In this document: in pieces, positions 53,822 to 61,644 of the stretch
Position numbering within the stretch: the first letter of the stretch is position 1
How the letters are laid out: every line of letters begins with the position of its first letter
Assembly (NCBI RefSeq): GCF_051233685.1
Contig: NZ_JBAMMY010000206.1
Coordinates: 1-64,000, forward strand
Origin: RPRI01 sp051233685
GTDB taxonomy: Bacteria > Desulfobacterota > Desulfobacteria > Desulfobacterales > RPRI01
Length of the DNA stretch: 64,000 bases
Direction: 5' to 3'
The notes under the pieces: model-generated
The model's database searches: none
What the model saw: the letters and a program-made list of their open reading frames with translations, nothing else
What the model was told of the DNA's origin: nothing
Program-made: the position numbers and the translations under genes

Positions 53822-54268
53822 ATGTACAATAACGGTATACAGACTTATCGCAAAACAACCGTAATCACCGCAGATCCTGGAAAATTGGTATTGATGTGTT
53901 ACGAAGGAGCTATAGATCAGCTTAAAATCGCAAAACAGAAATATAAGGAAAATAACTACGAGAGTAAGTGTAAAGCTTTGCAAAAGGCCATGAATTTTAT
54001 TGATGAACTTTTATGCTCACTTAATTTCGAAAAAGGCGGTGCCATTGCCAAAAATCTGGCGGAGCTCTATAAGTACATGAACACAAAAATTCTTCAGGCG
54101 GATATAAACAAAGATATCGGTGGATTTGATGAAGTTATAGGAATATTGTCGGAACTTTTATCGGCCTGGGAAGAAATCATAAACGGACAGCGCAAGAAAA
54201 TTCAGCCCGGATCAATTGAACTTGACAGAGAAAGAATGCGTCAGGCTTCCAACTATATGAGTGCATGA
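53822..54268 (+). CDS. fliS: Flagellar secretion chaperone FliS
   Basis: Chaperone that binds the C-terminal helix of flagellin. The 148-residue helical protein has YRKTTVITADPGKLVLMCYEGAIDQLKIAK, the FliS opening, followed by the AMNFIDELLCSLNFEKGG segment. The C-terminus is slightly extended over the usual 125-135. AGGAGGG lies before the ATG. It follows fliD by 40 bases, the common fliD-fliS order. Confidence 0.93.
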   Translation: MYNNGIQTYRKTTVITADPGKLVLMCYEGAIDQLKIAKQKYKENNYESKCKALQKAMNFIDELLCSLNFEKGGAIAKNLAELYKYMNTKILQADINKDIGGFDEVIGILSELLSAWEEIINGQRKKIQPGSIELDRERMRQASNYMSA

Positions 54269-54286
54269 TATTGGAGTAATAAACAT

Positions 54287-54718
54287 ATGAACCATTCCGG
54301 TAAAGAAAATGATATTGAACTGCTCCTGGAAAAAAAATTCATTCTTGCTAGTCAATACCTTTCTGCTACGAGGGAAATGCAAGAGACATTGATACAGAAA
54401 AAAGAGAAACATATTATTGATTTTATCTCTAAAAGACAGGACTGTATAAACAAGATTAAAAATATAGATATATCTGTTCAGAAATTCATACGCCCTGGTT
54501 CTGGTAAATTTAAGGAAATATTTCACAATTATCTCGAGAGTATAAAAAATATATTCGAACAAATTGCGCCGATTGATGAAAGTATAACGATAATGGTTAA
54601 AGAAGAAAGCAGGAGCATTAAAGAAGAGCTTCTTAAAATAAATAATGTAAGACATGCTGCTAAAGGATATGGGGCAAAAGGGAATAAAATTCCAAGATAT
54701 CTGGATGCCAGAAGATAA
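54287..54718 (+). CDS. FliT/FlgN-like flagellar chaperone
   Basis: The 143-residue, highly charged helical protein follows fliS after 18 bases. The pattern (LLLEKKFILASQYLSATREM, then LIQKKEKHIIDFISKRQ) and the C-terminal GYGAKGNKIPRYLDARR are like FlgN/FliT-type chaperones, which deliver hook-associated proteins or FliD for export. There is no membrane helix. Sequence similarity in this family is low, so position carries much of the weight. Which partner it serves is not clear. Confidence 0.65.
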   Translation: MNHSGKENDIELLLEKKFILASQYLSATREMQETLIQKKEKHIIDFISKRQDCINKIKNIDISVQKFIRPGSGKFKEIFHNYLESIKNIFEQIAPIDESITIMVKEESRSIKEELLKINNVRHAAKGYGAKGNKIPRYLDARR

Positions 54719-54754
54719 GCTCTGATGATTTAGCAAGAAAAGGAGGTGATGGGG

Positions 54755-55108
54755 ATGTTGTCAGAATCTGTTTCATTAGCAGGAAAAAATCTAAATTCTT
54801 TATCACGGTCAAATGTTTCAGTTCAGGATCAGATTCCTGTGGAAGAAAACAAAAAATCCGCAGAAGAACAAAAGTCTGCAAAAATAACAAATACTGATGG
54901 AATGCTTGCAGACCTGCAAAATAAAATGAAAGTCCTCCAGAATATTGATTTATCATTTTCAGTTCATAAAGCTTCCGGTAAGATCTTGATATCAGTTGTT
55001 AACGAGGATACCGGTGAAGTTATAAGAGAAATTCCTTCTTCGGAAGCACTTGATTTGTCTGCAAAGCTTGAAGAAACAATAGGTCTTATTCTGGATAAAA
55101 AGGTATGA
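54755..55108 (+). CDS. flaG: FlaG-family flagellar protein
   Basis: The 117-residue protein has a disordered N-terminus and a C-terminal FlaG domain: LSFSVHKASGKILISVVNEDTGEVIREIPSSEALDL. FlaG affects filament length in several species. Start codons GTG 54746, ATG 54749 and ATG 54755 are possible. The last has AGGAGG eight bases upstream and is preferred. It closes the structural part of the filament operon, with a receiver gene ten bases on. Confidence 0.85.
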   Translation: MLSESVSLAGKNLNSLSRSNVSVQDQIPVEENKKSAEEQKSAKITNTDGMLADLQNKMKVLQNIDLSFSVHKASGKILISVVNEDTGEVIREIPSSEALDLSAKLEETIGLILDKKV

Positions 55109-55118
55109 TGCGGCTGCT

Positions 55119-55802
55119 ATGTCCGAATCTGAATTAACTGAAATATATAATCCTGTTAAAATACTTATTATCGATGATGATAAAGTAATCGCTGATATAT
55201 TAAAGGATCTGGCTTTAATGGATGAACAGGAAAGATCGGTTTCGGTATGTTATGACGGAGCTGAGGCTATAAGTATGATTAAAAATGAATCTTTTGATCT
55301 GATTATAACCGATCTTATTATGCCAAATATCGGCGGGCTGGATGTTTTAAAGCATGCAAAGAAAAAAGATCCGGATACTCTTGTTATTATTGTTACCGGT
55401 TATGCCTCTCTGGAAACTGCAATAGCGGCTGTAAGAGAAGGCGCCTATGATTATATAATGAAGCCATGTAAAATGGGAGAGATCAAAATAGTAATCAACA
55501 GAGCTTCGGATAAAATAAAACTAAACAGAGAGAATAAAGAGCTGACAAGAAAATTGAAAGAAGTATATCAGGAATTAATGCTTTTAAATAACCGGAAACA
55601 TAAGTCTGAAAAGATAAAAAGTCTGAATTTTTTCTCTTCCGGTATGGCAGGCCTTCATCACCTTTACAATGATTCCATGCCAGACAATTATATAGATAAA
55701 TTACAAGCACTTTCATCTTTGATGGAAAAAGGCCTGCTGACAGAAAGTGAATTCAAGACATTCAAAAATCATTACCTGAATTTGTTGAGCAGTGAAAAAT
55801 AA
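55119..55802 (+). CDS. Receiver-domain protein with SHOCT-like C-terminus
   Basis: The 227-residue protein has a full receiver (about 15-130; IDDDK, phospho-acceptor Asp in ITDLIMPNIGG, Thr in VTGYAS, Lys in YIMKPC), then a coiled coil (about 135-160). The last 35 residues (LQALSSLMEKGLLTESEFKTFKNHYL) match the short SHOCT-type oligomerisation motif. It has no DNA-binding or enzymatic output. It lies ten bases after flaG and 17 before the HD-GYP regulator, so it is probably part of the filament operon. Its function is unknown; a scaffold or phosphate relay is plausible. Confidence 0.75.
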   Translation: MSESELTEIYNPVKILIIDDDKVIADILKDLALMDEQERSVSVCYDGAEAISMIKNESFDLIITDLIMPNIGGLDVLKHAKKKDPDTLVIIVTGYASLETAIAAVREGAYDYIMKPCKMGEIKIVINRASDKIKLNRENKELTRKLKEVYQELMLLNNRKHKSEKIKSLNFFSSGMAGLHHLYNDSMPDNYIDKLQALSSLMEKGLLTESEFKTFKNHYLNLLSSEK

Positions 55803-55819
55803 CATAAAAAGAGCTATCT

Positions 55820-57382
55820 ATGAAAGAATGTCTAAATATAATAATTGTTGATGATGAATATTCCATACTGCATATTTTTAAGGAATACCTTGAAGCTACT
55901 ACCAGTTACAGAATAATAACTGAAACCAACGGACTTATTGCCCTCGAAATTATCAAACAGCAAAAGATCGACTGTTGTTTTTTAGATATTTCAATGCCTG
56001 AAATTGATGGAATAGAGCTTGCCAAACAAATCCATCTTTATGACAATACTATACCAATTGTAATGATCACCGGACATCCTACAGCAGATAATGCTATAAA
56101 AACATTAAAAAACGGGGTTGTTGATTTTTTAACCAAACCGTTTGAAATGTCTAAAATTCCGCAAACTATCCAGCGGGTGATGAAAGAAAGGGAGCTGTTT
56201 GTTAACAGTATATTGCTGAAAGAGGCCACTGAAAAAAACCGGGAAATTGTAAAAATAAACCTGGAATTACAGCAAAAAGTTAAGGAAGTTGAAGTTATAA
56301 ACCTCATTCTCCGGAAACTGGAAAATCCACAGGGAACAAGTGGTCTTTTAAATACTCTTGTTGAGCTGGCAAGTGAAATTACTAAATGCGATGAAGCCTA
56401 TTTTTGTTTCTTCGACAAAAACCATAATGATCCGACCATTCTTGCGTTTTATCCAAAAAACGATAATGGTCATACTGCGGGAATTGAAACTATTGTAAAA
56501 CATAATATCAAAAAGGTTGCAGATGAAGGGATACCTCTTATTATCAAGAGCAATAATAAATACAACAGTACTATGGCTATTCCTCTCAAAATCAAATCAA
56601 ACGTATTCGGCATTCTTGTATTGTTTAACAAAGATAAATCGCGTTATTTTATAAAAAAAGACCTTTATTATATGAATTTTCTGTTGAATAAAGCATCGTC
56701 TCTGGTAGAAAATCAGGTTCTTTACGAAAATATATTTGAAAATCTTTTTTCAACACTTTATGCATTTGTTAAAATTATCGAGGCAAAAGACCCTTACACA
56801 AAACAACATTCATACAGGGTGTCTTTGTATGCAAGATCGATAGGCAATACAATAGGATGCTCACAGGAAGATATTGAAAAACTGAACATTTGCGGCTTAC
56901 TGCATGATATAGGTAAAATTGGAACCCCGGACAGTATTCTCCTGAAACCGGGAAAGCTGTCGGATGAAGAGTATGATATAATTAAAAAACATCCCATTAT
57001 CGGCAGCAATATTATAGGGCAACTATGCATGTGGTTTGACGAATGCAAAATAATTCACCACCATCATGAGCGATTTGACGGCAAAGGATATCCTGATGGT
57101 CTTAAAAAAGAAGATATCCCGATACTTTCGCGCATTCTGTCTGTAGCGGATGTTTATGATGCACTGACTTCAGATCGTTCTTACAGGAGAAAAATGGAGG
57201 ATTATGTTGCATTAAATATTATCAGGGAAAATTCGGGCAGTCAGTTTGACCCAACAGTAGTGGATGCATTCTTCGAGAGCTATAATCGAAACGATTTTCA
57301 AACTTTACTAACTGAAGTAAATAACGACCCCATAGAGCAGGAACATTATCTGTCCTTCTACAGAGAATTACACAAAAACTAG
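55820..57382 (+). CDS. Response regulator with HD-GYP c-di-GMP phosphodiesterase domain
   Basis: The 520-residue protein has a receiver (phospho-acceptor Asp in CFLDISMPEIDG), a coiled coil (130-165), a GAF-like domain (about 170-300) and an HD-GYP domain (about 320-500). The HD is at 362-363 in LHDIGKIG, followed by HHHHERFDGKGYPDG with an intact GYP and SVADVYDALTSDRSYR. All metal and ligand residues expected for an active c-di-GMP phosphodiesterase appear to be present. It ends the filament operon and faces the CheD-HDOD gene. Confidence 0.92.
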   Translation: MKECLNIIIVDDEYSILHIFKEYLEATTSYRIITETNGLIALEIIKQQKIDCCFLDISMPEIDGIELAKQIHLYDNTIPIVMITGHPTADNAIKTLKNGVVDFLTKPFEMSKIPQTIQRVMKERELFVNSILLKEATEKNREIVKINLELQQKVKEVEVINLILRKLENPQGTSGLLNTLVELASEITKCDEAYFCFFDKNHNDPTILAFYPKNDNGHTAGIETIVKHNIKKVADEGIPLIIKSNNKYNSTMAIPLKIKSNVFGILVLFNKDKSRYFIKKDLYYMNFLLNKASSLVENQVLYENIFENLFSTLYAFVKIIEAKDPYTKQHSYRVSLYARSIGNTIGCSQEDIEKLNICGLLHDIGKIGTPDSILLKPGKLSDEEYDIIKKHPIIGSNIIGQLCMWFDECKIIHHHHERFDGKGYPDGLKKEDIPILSRILSVADVYDALTSDRSYRRKMEDYVALNIIRENSGSQFDPTVVDAFFESYNRNDFQTLLTEVNNDPIEQEHYLSFYRELHKN

Positions 57383-57442
57383 TAAAAGGGCGAGCTGTTT
57401 ACGAGCCAGTCGGAAAAAGCATAAAGCCAAAAAAGACAGCAA

Positions 57443-58792
57443 TTAGTGAGTAAAGGCAGGAAGATTTATTGTTCCTTCCAGTACGTGCTGGGGAATCAGT
57501 CCGACAATGGCGGGAAACTGTGAAGATGTTAACCCTATATTATTCAGTCTTAAGGGAATATCCCCTTTATCAAGAGATGCTAATTCCTGTCCTGCCTGGA
57601 ATTTTGTCATCAACAAATCCGCCAGATAAACCACGTGGGCCAATTCGGGGCTCGCAGTTGCAAATTCCGGCTGGTGATGGTATCTGATCATATCTGTAAG
57701 AGTTTCATTTAATAACCAGCGTTCTCCCAGGAAACCCCCGGCTTCGGAGTGGCTAATTCCGGCAATCTCTTTTTCAGCTTCATTAAGTTCTGCCATATCA
57801 ATCTGTGTCCGCCGATAGAAAAGAGGATATGCAGATGATATGTACTGATCCAGAACAACCTTTCCTATGTCGTGTAAAAGTCCGGCAGTATATGCTATCT
57901 CAGGTTTGACAATCCCGGTAAACTTGGCCAGTTCTTCGGCAATAACCGCTGTGCCGAGAGAATGGTGGAATAGCGCCCCTTTACACAGAGAATACCCTTG
58001 CAGTGGGTTTGAAAAATATAGTTCTATAGAAGCGGATACAATTATTTTAAAAAGACGTTTTTCTCCTAATAAAGCAAGCGCGCGGTTAATGGAGGTTACT
58101 TTTTCCATTAAACCAAGATAAGATGAACTGCACAATCTTAAAATTGCCGCAGTGATAACCTGATCTTTTTTGATGTCAAGGGCAACATCATCAATATTAT
58201 AATTCCCATCGCTTATCATCTGTACAATTTTAAGGATAATTTGAGGAATCGGTCTTACCATATTTATCGAATGAAGAATATCATCCGGTGCAGGGGTTTT
58301 AAAATCCTTATCCTTTTGCGGTGGTATATCCGCAATAAGATTGATTGAACTATTTAATGATTTTAATTCAATACTCAGCCGATATCCAAACATTCCGCCG
58401 GTTTCGGACTGACAAACCGTTATAGATTCATCAGAAAGAATTTTCTGGACAATTTCGGAAGTTCTGCCGCCGATATTAAGATCGATATCTAATTGAGATA
58501 TTGGCCCGATAAGGGCTCCTCCCGCCACACATGCTTTCATACGTTTTTTGTCTGCGCCTGCCTCGCATAAGGCATTAATGAAAATCGGCAGGCCGGTTTT
58601 CGCATAAATCAAGGGCTTTGTGTTTTCTCCGTATCCGGTCCATTCCGGAAGCAGCAGATGAATCAACCCACCTACCTTTGCTTCTTTATCCCAGATGGCG
58701 ACCCCTATGCATGAGCCCAAACATGCTTCCAGAATTATATTTTTTTCTTTGCTTACGACATAGTTGCCGGAAAAAACAAGCTGCTTTCTCAC
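57443..58792 (-). CDS. CheD-HDOD fusion protein
   Basis: The 449-residue protein has an N-terminal CheD domain (1 to about 155) and a C-terminal HDOD domain (about 180-440; VRPIPQIILKIVQMISDG, DQVITAAILRLCSSSYLG, GLLHDIGKVVLDQY). In CheD the catalytic Cys28 (CLGSCIGV) and His45 (LIHLLLP) are kept, but the position equivalent to the triad Thr is Glu22, so deamidase activity is in doubt. Start is GTG at 58792 with AAGGA upstream. It stands alone between convergent HD-GYP and the GGDEF gene. The che operon encodes the same two domains as separate, overlapping genes at 23623-24959. Confidence 0.9.
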   Translation of the reverse strand: MRKQLVFSGNYVVSKEKNIILEACLGSCIGVAIWDKEAKVGGLIHLLLPEWTGYGENTKPLIYAKTGLPIFINALCEAGADKKRMKACVAGGALIGPISQLDIDLNIGGRTSEIVQKILSDESITVCQSETGGMFGYRLSIELKSLNSSINLIADIPPQKDKDFKTPAPDDILHSINMVRPIPQIILKIVQMISDGNYNIDDVALDIKKDQVITAAILRLCSSSYLGLMEKVTSINRALALLGEKRLFKIIVSASIELYFSNPLQGYSLCKGALFHHSLGTAVIAEELAKFTGIVKPEIAYTAGLLHDIGKVVLDQYISSAYPLFYRRTQIDMAELNEAEKEIAGISHSEAGGFLGERWLLNETLTDMIRYHHQPEFATASPELAHVVYLADLLMTKFQAGQELASLDKGDIPLRLNNIGLTSSQFPAIVGLIPQHVLEGTINLPAFTH

Positions 58793-58884
58793 TATTATTA
58801 TCCTTTATATTACGGCTTTTTAAAAAACTTACTATTCTTAAGTGGTGCTGCATTCCTTTAGATTTATACTGCTTTGATATGATA

Positions 58885-60381
58885 TCAGGAAACCGAATAA
58901 CTTCCTAAAGCTGAAAAACCTCCGTTGCAAGTAATGGGAGAATATTCGTTTAGCAGCCGCTTCGTATTATAAAGTCTTGAGTCTGCCAAAGCGATTAGAT
59001 CTTTAGCATTATCCATAAGTCCTAATTCACCAATTGCAGCAATGCCGTAGCTTATATTTCCCATAATCTTTTTCTGTTTCCACTCGAAGAAATCATGCTT
59101 AATAGAAGCTATAATTCTTTCTATAAGTACTTCTGCGTCTTTTGTTTTTGTATCTGGAAGAATTATTGCAAACTCGTCTCCTCCGTATCTGACTAATATA
59201 TCGGTTTTTCTTAAGGAACTTTTTATACGGGTTGCCAGTTCAATCAGAACAAAATCTCCTGCCGGATGACCTAATGCATCATTAATGACTTTAAAGTCGT
59301 CTACATCAATCATTATCAGGGAAACTGATCTGCCGTATCTTCTGGCCTTTTGAAACTCGTTATCAATAAATTCTTTAAAACCCTTATGATTATAGACGCC
59401 TGTGAGACCATCCCTGATGCTCATATTTATAGCTCTTTGATATTTTTGCGCATTGTTTAGAGACATAACCAGGATATTTATAATAGTAGATAAAATTTCA
59501 CTGTTTTTGTTTTTTAATTTTTGATTTTGTTTTGGAAGTATAACAAGTACTCCCAACGGACGTTTCCTATAGATTAAAGGCATAACCAAGTGATTGGATG
59601 ATAAAATTGGAATATTTTCAACTTCTTTTCCCTCTGATGAGCAAACGGAAACCGAAACATCTTTAGTTAATATTTTTTCTCCTGTAATTGATGAGAATTT
59701 TTCGCAAATATCCTCCTTCATTTTATCTGCGGCGCTATTATCACTCAATATGCCCGGCAAATAGCATGAAAAATTCCAATCGTTTCCTATTCTATAAAGA
59801 ACGGATATATTTTCAGAATCAATTATATTCAAAAATCCGGCATTAATTATTTTAGAAAGAATACGTTTCCAGCTCAAATCATAGGCAACCTCATAGCTGA
59901 AGCGGTTGATAAAATCCAGTTTCTGATTCTTTTCCCTTAGAGCAATCTTTTCCTTCTTAAGTCTTTCATTTATATTTTTCTGTTTATCCATCATCGTCAG
60001 GATTTCGACAAAAGCCCTGCGGTTTTCCAGACCGTCTGCAAGCGTATCGCATATGCGTTGAGCAAGCTGGGACCGCGGAATAAATCCATAAACCCCTTTT
60101 CGGAGTATTTCTGCTATATTATCAGTACTGCTTTTTTTACCATAAAGAATCAAACATAATCCGGATTTATTTTCATGCAGTATATCTATCCACTTAGTAA
60201 CTCTATCTTCCACAAAATCGTAGTCTGCAATAATAGCAGCATAATCGCCGGAAATAATTAACTCTTCAACATTACATGAATGTGTGTATGTGAAAATATC
60301 ATATTTTTTAGAATCGAGCAGACCTCTGATATGATTAAGATCAGTATCCCTGTTGCTGATAACAAAAATTTTTTCAACCAT
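58885..60381 (-). CDS. Diguanylate cyclase with pseudo-receiver and GAF-like domains
   Basis: The 498-residue protein has an N-terminal receiver-like fold (1-115) without the acidic pocket (VISNRDTD), a coiled coil (130-155), a GAF-like domain (about 160-310) and GGDEF (about 330-490). The active-site GGDEF is at 400-404, and the inhibitory I-site RKTD is at 391-394 with the right five-residue spacing, so feedback inhibition by c-di-GMP is expected. It is divergent from the J-domain/MshEN gene, sharing a palindrome-bearing intergenic region. Confidence 0.92.
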   Translation of the reverse strand: MVEKIFVISNRDTDLNHIRGLLDSKKYDIFTYTHSCNVEELIISGDYAAIIADYDFVEDRVTKWIDILHENKSGLCLILYGKKSSTDNIAEILRKGVYGFIPRSQLAQRICDTLADGLENRRAFVEILTMMDKQKNINERLKKEKIALREKNQKLDFINRFSYEVAYDLSWKRILSKIINAGFLNIIDSENISVLYRIGNDWNFSCYLPGILSDNSAADKMKEDICEKFSSITGEKILTKDVSVSVCSSEGKEVENIPILSSNHLVMPLIYRKRPLGVLVILPKQNQKLKNKNSEILSTIINILVMSLNNAQKYQRAINMSIRDGLTGVYNHKGFKEFIDNEFQKARRYGRSVSLIMIDVDDFKVINDALGHPAGDFVLIELATRIKSSLRKTDILVRYGGDEFAIILPDTKTKDAEVLIERIIASIKHDFFEWKQKKIMGNISYGIAAIGELGLMDNAKDLIALADSRLYNTKRLLNEYSPITCNGGFSALGSYSVS

Positions 60382-60448
60382 CTTAATTTCTTTTTAACTC
60401 CTTTACTAAGTGATCGTTTTTATGTTTTTCTTGATCATGCAATAAATT

Positions 60449-60495
60449 CTTAATTATTCACAAATTGGGAATATCCAATGTTGTGAATAATTAAG
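60449..60495. repeat. Long palindrome between divergent c-di-GMP genes
   Basis: CTTAATTATTCACAA (60449-60463) and its perfect complement TTGTGAATAATTAAG (60481-60495) flank TTGG-GAATAT-CCAA. The arms are 15 bases. With no adjacent T-run and a location between divergent starts, it looks more like an operator or cruciform than a terminator. Confidence 0.6.
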
Positions 60496-60573
60496 CAACT
60501 ATTATACCAATTCAAAAATATTTAAAGATATCCTTTTCATTTCATAAATTATGCTATATAAATCTTTCTGTTA

Positions 60574-60589
60574 AGGCACCAATTATGCA
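60574..60589 (+). promoter_or_regulatory. Sigma54-like promoter of the J-domain/MshEN gene
   Basis: AGGCAC-CAATT-ATGCA: exact GG-N10-GC spacing, two mismatches to TGGCAC-N5-TTGCA. Predicted start near 60600, 84 bases before the TTG start. Confidence 0.55.
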
Positions 60590-60683
60590 TATAATTCGAA
60601 TGCTGAAAAATAATTAAGGCGCAAAACAAAAATTGTTTTATTAAATACTTTGAAATTATATCCTGTATCAAGGAGGGTGAATT

Positions 60684-61442
60684 TTGCCGATCGTTTTACA
60701 TAAACAAGATATTTTAAATGCTTATAGCGTAATATTCGGGCCAGCAGTGGGCGTTTCAATTAACACTATAATTGGCATCCCTCCAATGACGCTAAAAACC
60801 GCTTACCGGAAAAAAGCTCTTGAAACGCATCCTGATCGTTATTTAATTGTAGGTAAAATGAAAAAAGAATTAAATGATCAATTTATTGAAGTTAGCCTGG
60901 CCTATGAAACGCTTCAAAAAGTATTGAATCATTTCAAACCATTAGCCAATAATGCCAGCAACAGCATTAATAAAGAAAATAAGACTAAATGTTCAGCTTC
61001 AAGTGATGGCGGTAAACCTGCCGATCATTTTTACAGAGGGCTTCTCCCAAAGCGTAAACTGCTGATAGGACAATTTCTATATTACTCAGGTATAGTATCA
61101 TGGAAAACACTTATTGATGCATTGACCCGGCAAAAAATGCAGCGTCCTCCGGTTGGTCAGATAGCTATCAAATGGGGAATCCTCAGCAAAAACGATATAC
61201 ATGCTATACTGAAACAACGTTCTCTTGAGCAAAAATATGATAAACGATTTGTTGAATATGCCTGCTCAAAGGGTTATTTGACTTCTTTTCAACGATTGGC
61301 GCTTCTTGGAAAGCAACGAAGTCTCCAGCGCCCCATAGGTGAATTCTTTGTGGAAAAAGGGATACTGATGTCAATGGATATGGAAATATTGGTAAAAAAA
61401 CTGCATTTACATAACCGCAAGGCTGCATTTAAGAATAATTAG
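60684..61442 (+). CDS. J-domain protein with MshEN-like c-di-GMP-binding repeats
   Basis: The 252-residue protein has a J-domain-like N-terminus (about 25-82; AYRKKALETHPDRY with HPD at 49-51) and a polar linker (about 88-122). Then four copies of a motif like the MshEN GQxLxxxGxIxxxxLxxALxxQ follow: GQFLYYSGIVSWKTLIDALT at 129, GQIAIKWGILSKNDIHAILK at 158, a degenerate copy near 188-213, and GEFFVEKGILMSMDMEILVK near 222. MshEN pairs bind c-di-GMP in type II/IV secretion ATPases. The leading RL of the motif is not conserved. The start is TTG with AAGGAGG before it. A chaperone cofactor (DnaK recruiter) gated by c-di-GMP is the inference. Confidence 0.7.
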   Translation: MPIVLHKQDILNAYSVIFGPAVGVSINTIIGIPPMTLKTAYRKKALETHPDRYLIVGKMKKELNDQFIEVSLAYETLQKVLNHFKPLANNASNSINKENKTKCSASSDGGKPADHFYRGLLPKRKLLIGQFLYYSGIVSWKTLIDALTRQKMQRPPVGQIAIKWGILSKNDIHAILKQRSLEQKYDKRFVEYACSKGYLTSFQRLALLGKQRSLQRPIGEFFVEKGILMSMDMEILVKKLHLHNRKAAFKNN

Positions 61443-61644
61443 AATATTGCCTTCCGGTATTAATGCTGTGCTGAAATTAATTTTTTTAACTGAAGTATTT
61501 GAAAACATAGTTACCGGCAGAACAAGGCAGAAGGAGTTTTTTTATTATCCGTATTTATGTCATATTGTTGACATCTGCCGACGGCTTATTGTCAATTCGG
61601 ATCAATCTGACAAATTATTTGTCAACATAATTATTTCTGATTAT
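61443..61644. other. Convergent gap between J-domain gene and zinc-ribbon gene
   Basis: About 200 bases. Several TTGTCAA/TTGACA-like words lie at 61567-61626. No gene, hairpin with T-run or other feature was supported; the open frame 61447-61737 overlaps the zinc-ribbon gene and has no known product. Confidence 0.3.

Larger units (their letters stand above)
60382..60683. other. Divergent control region between GGDEF gene and J-domain gene
   Basis: 302 AT-rich bases with a 47-base imperfect palindrome (60449-60495) and a sigma54-like box (60574-60589). No gene was seen. Confidence 0.65.
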
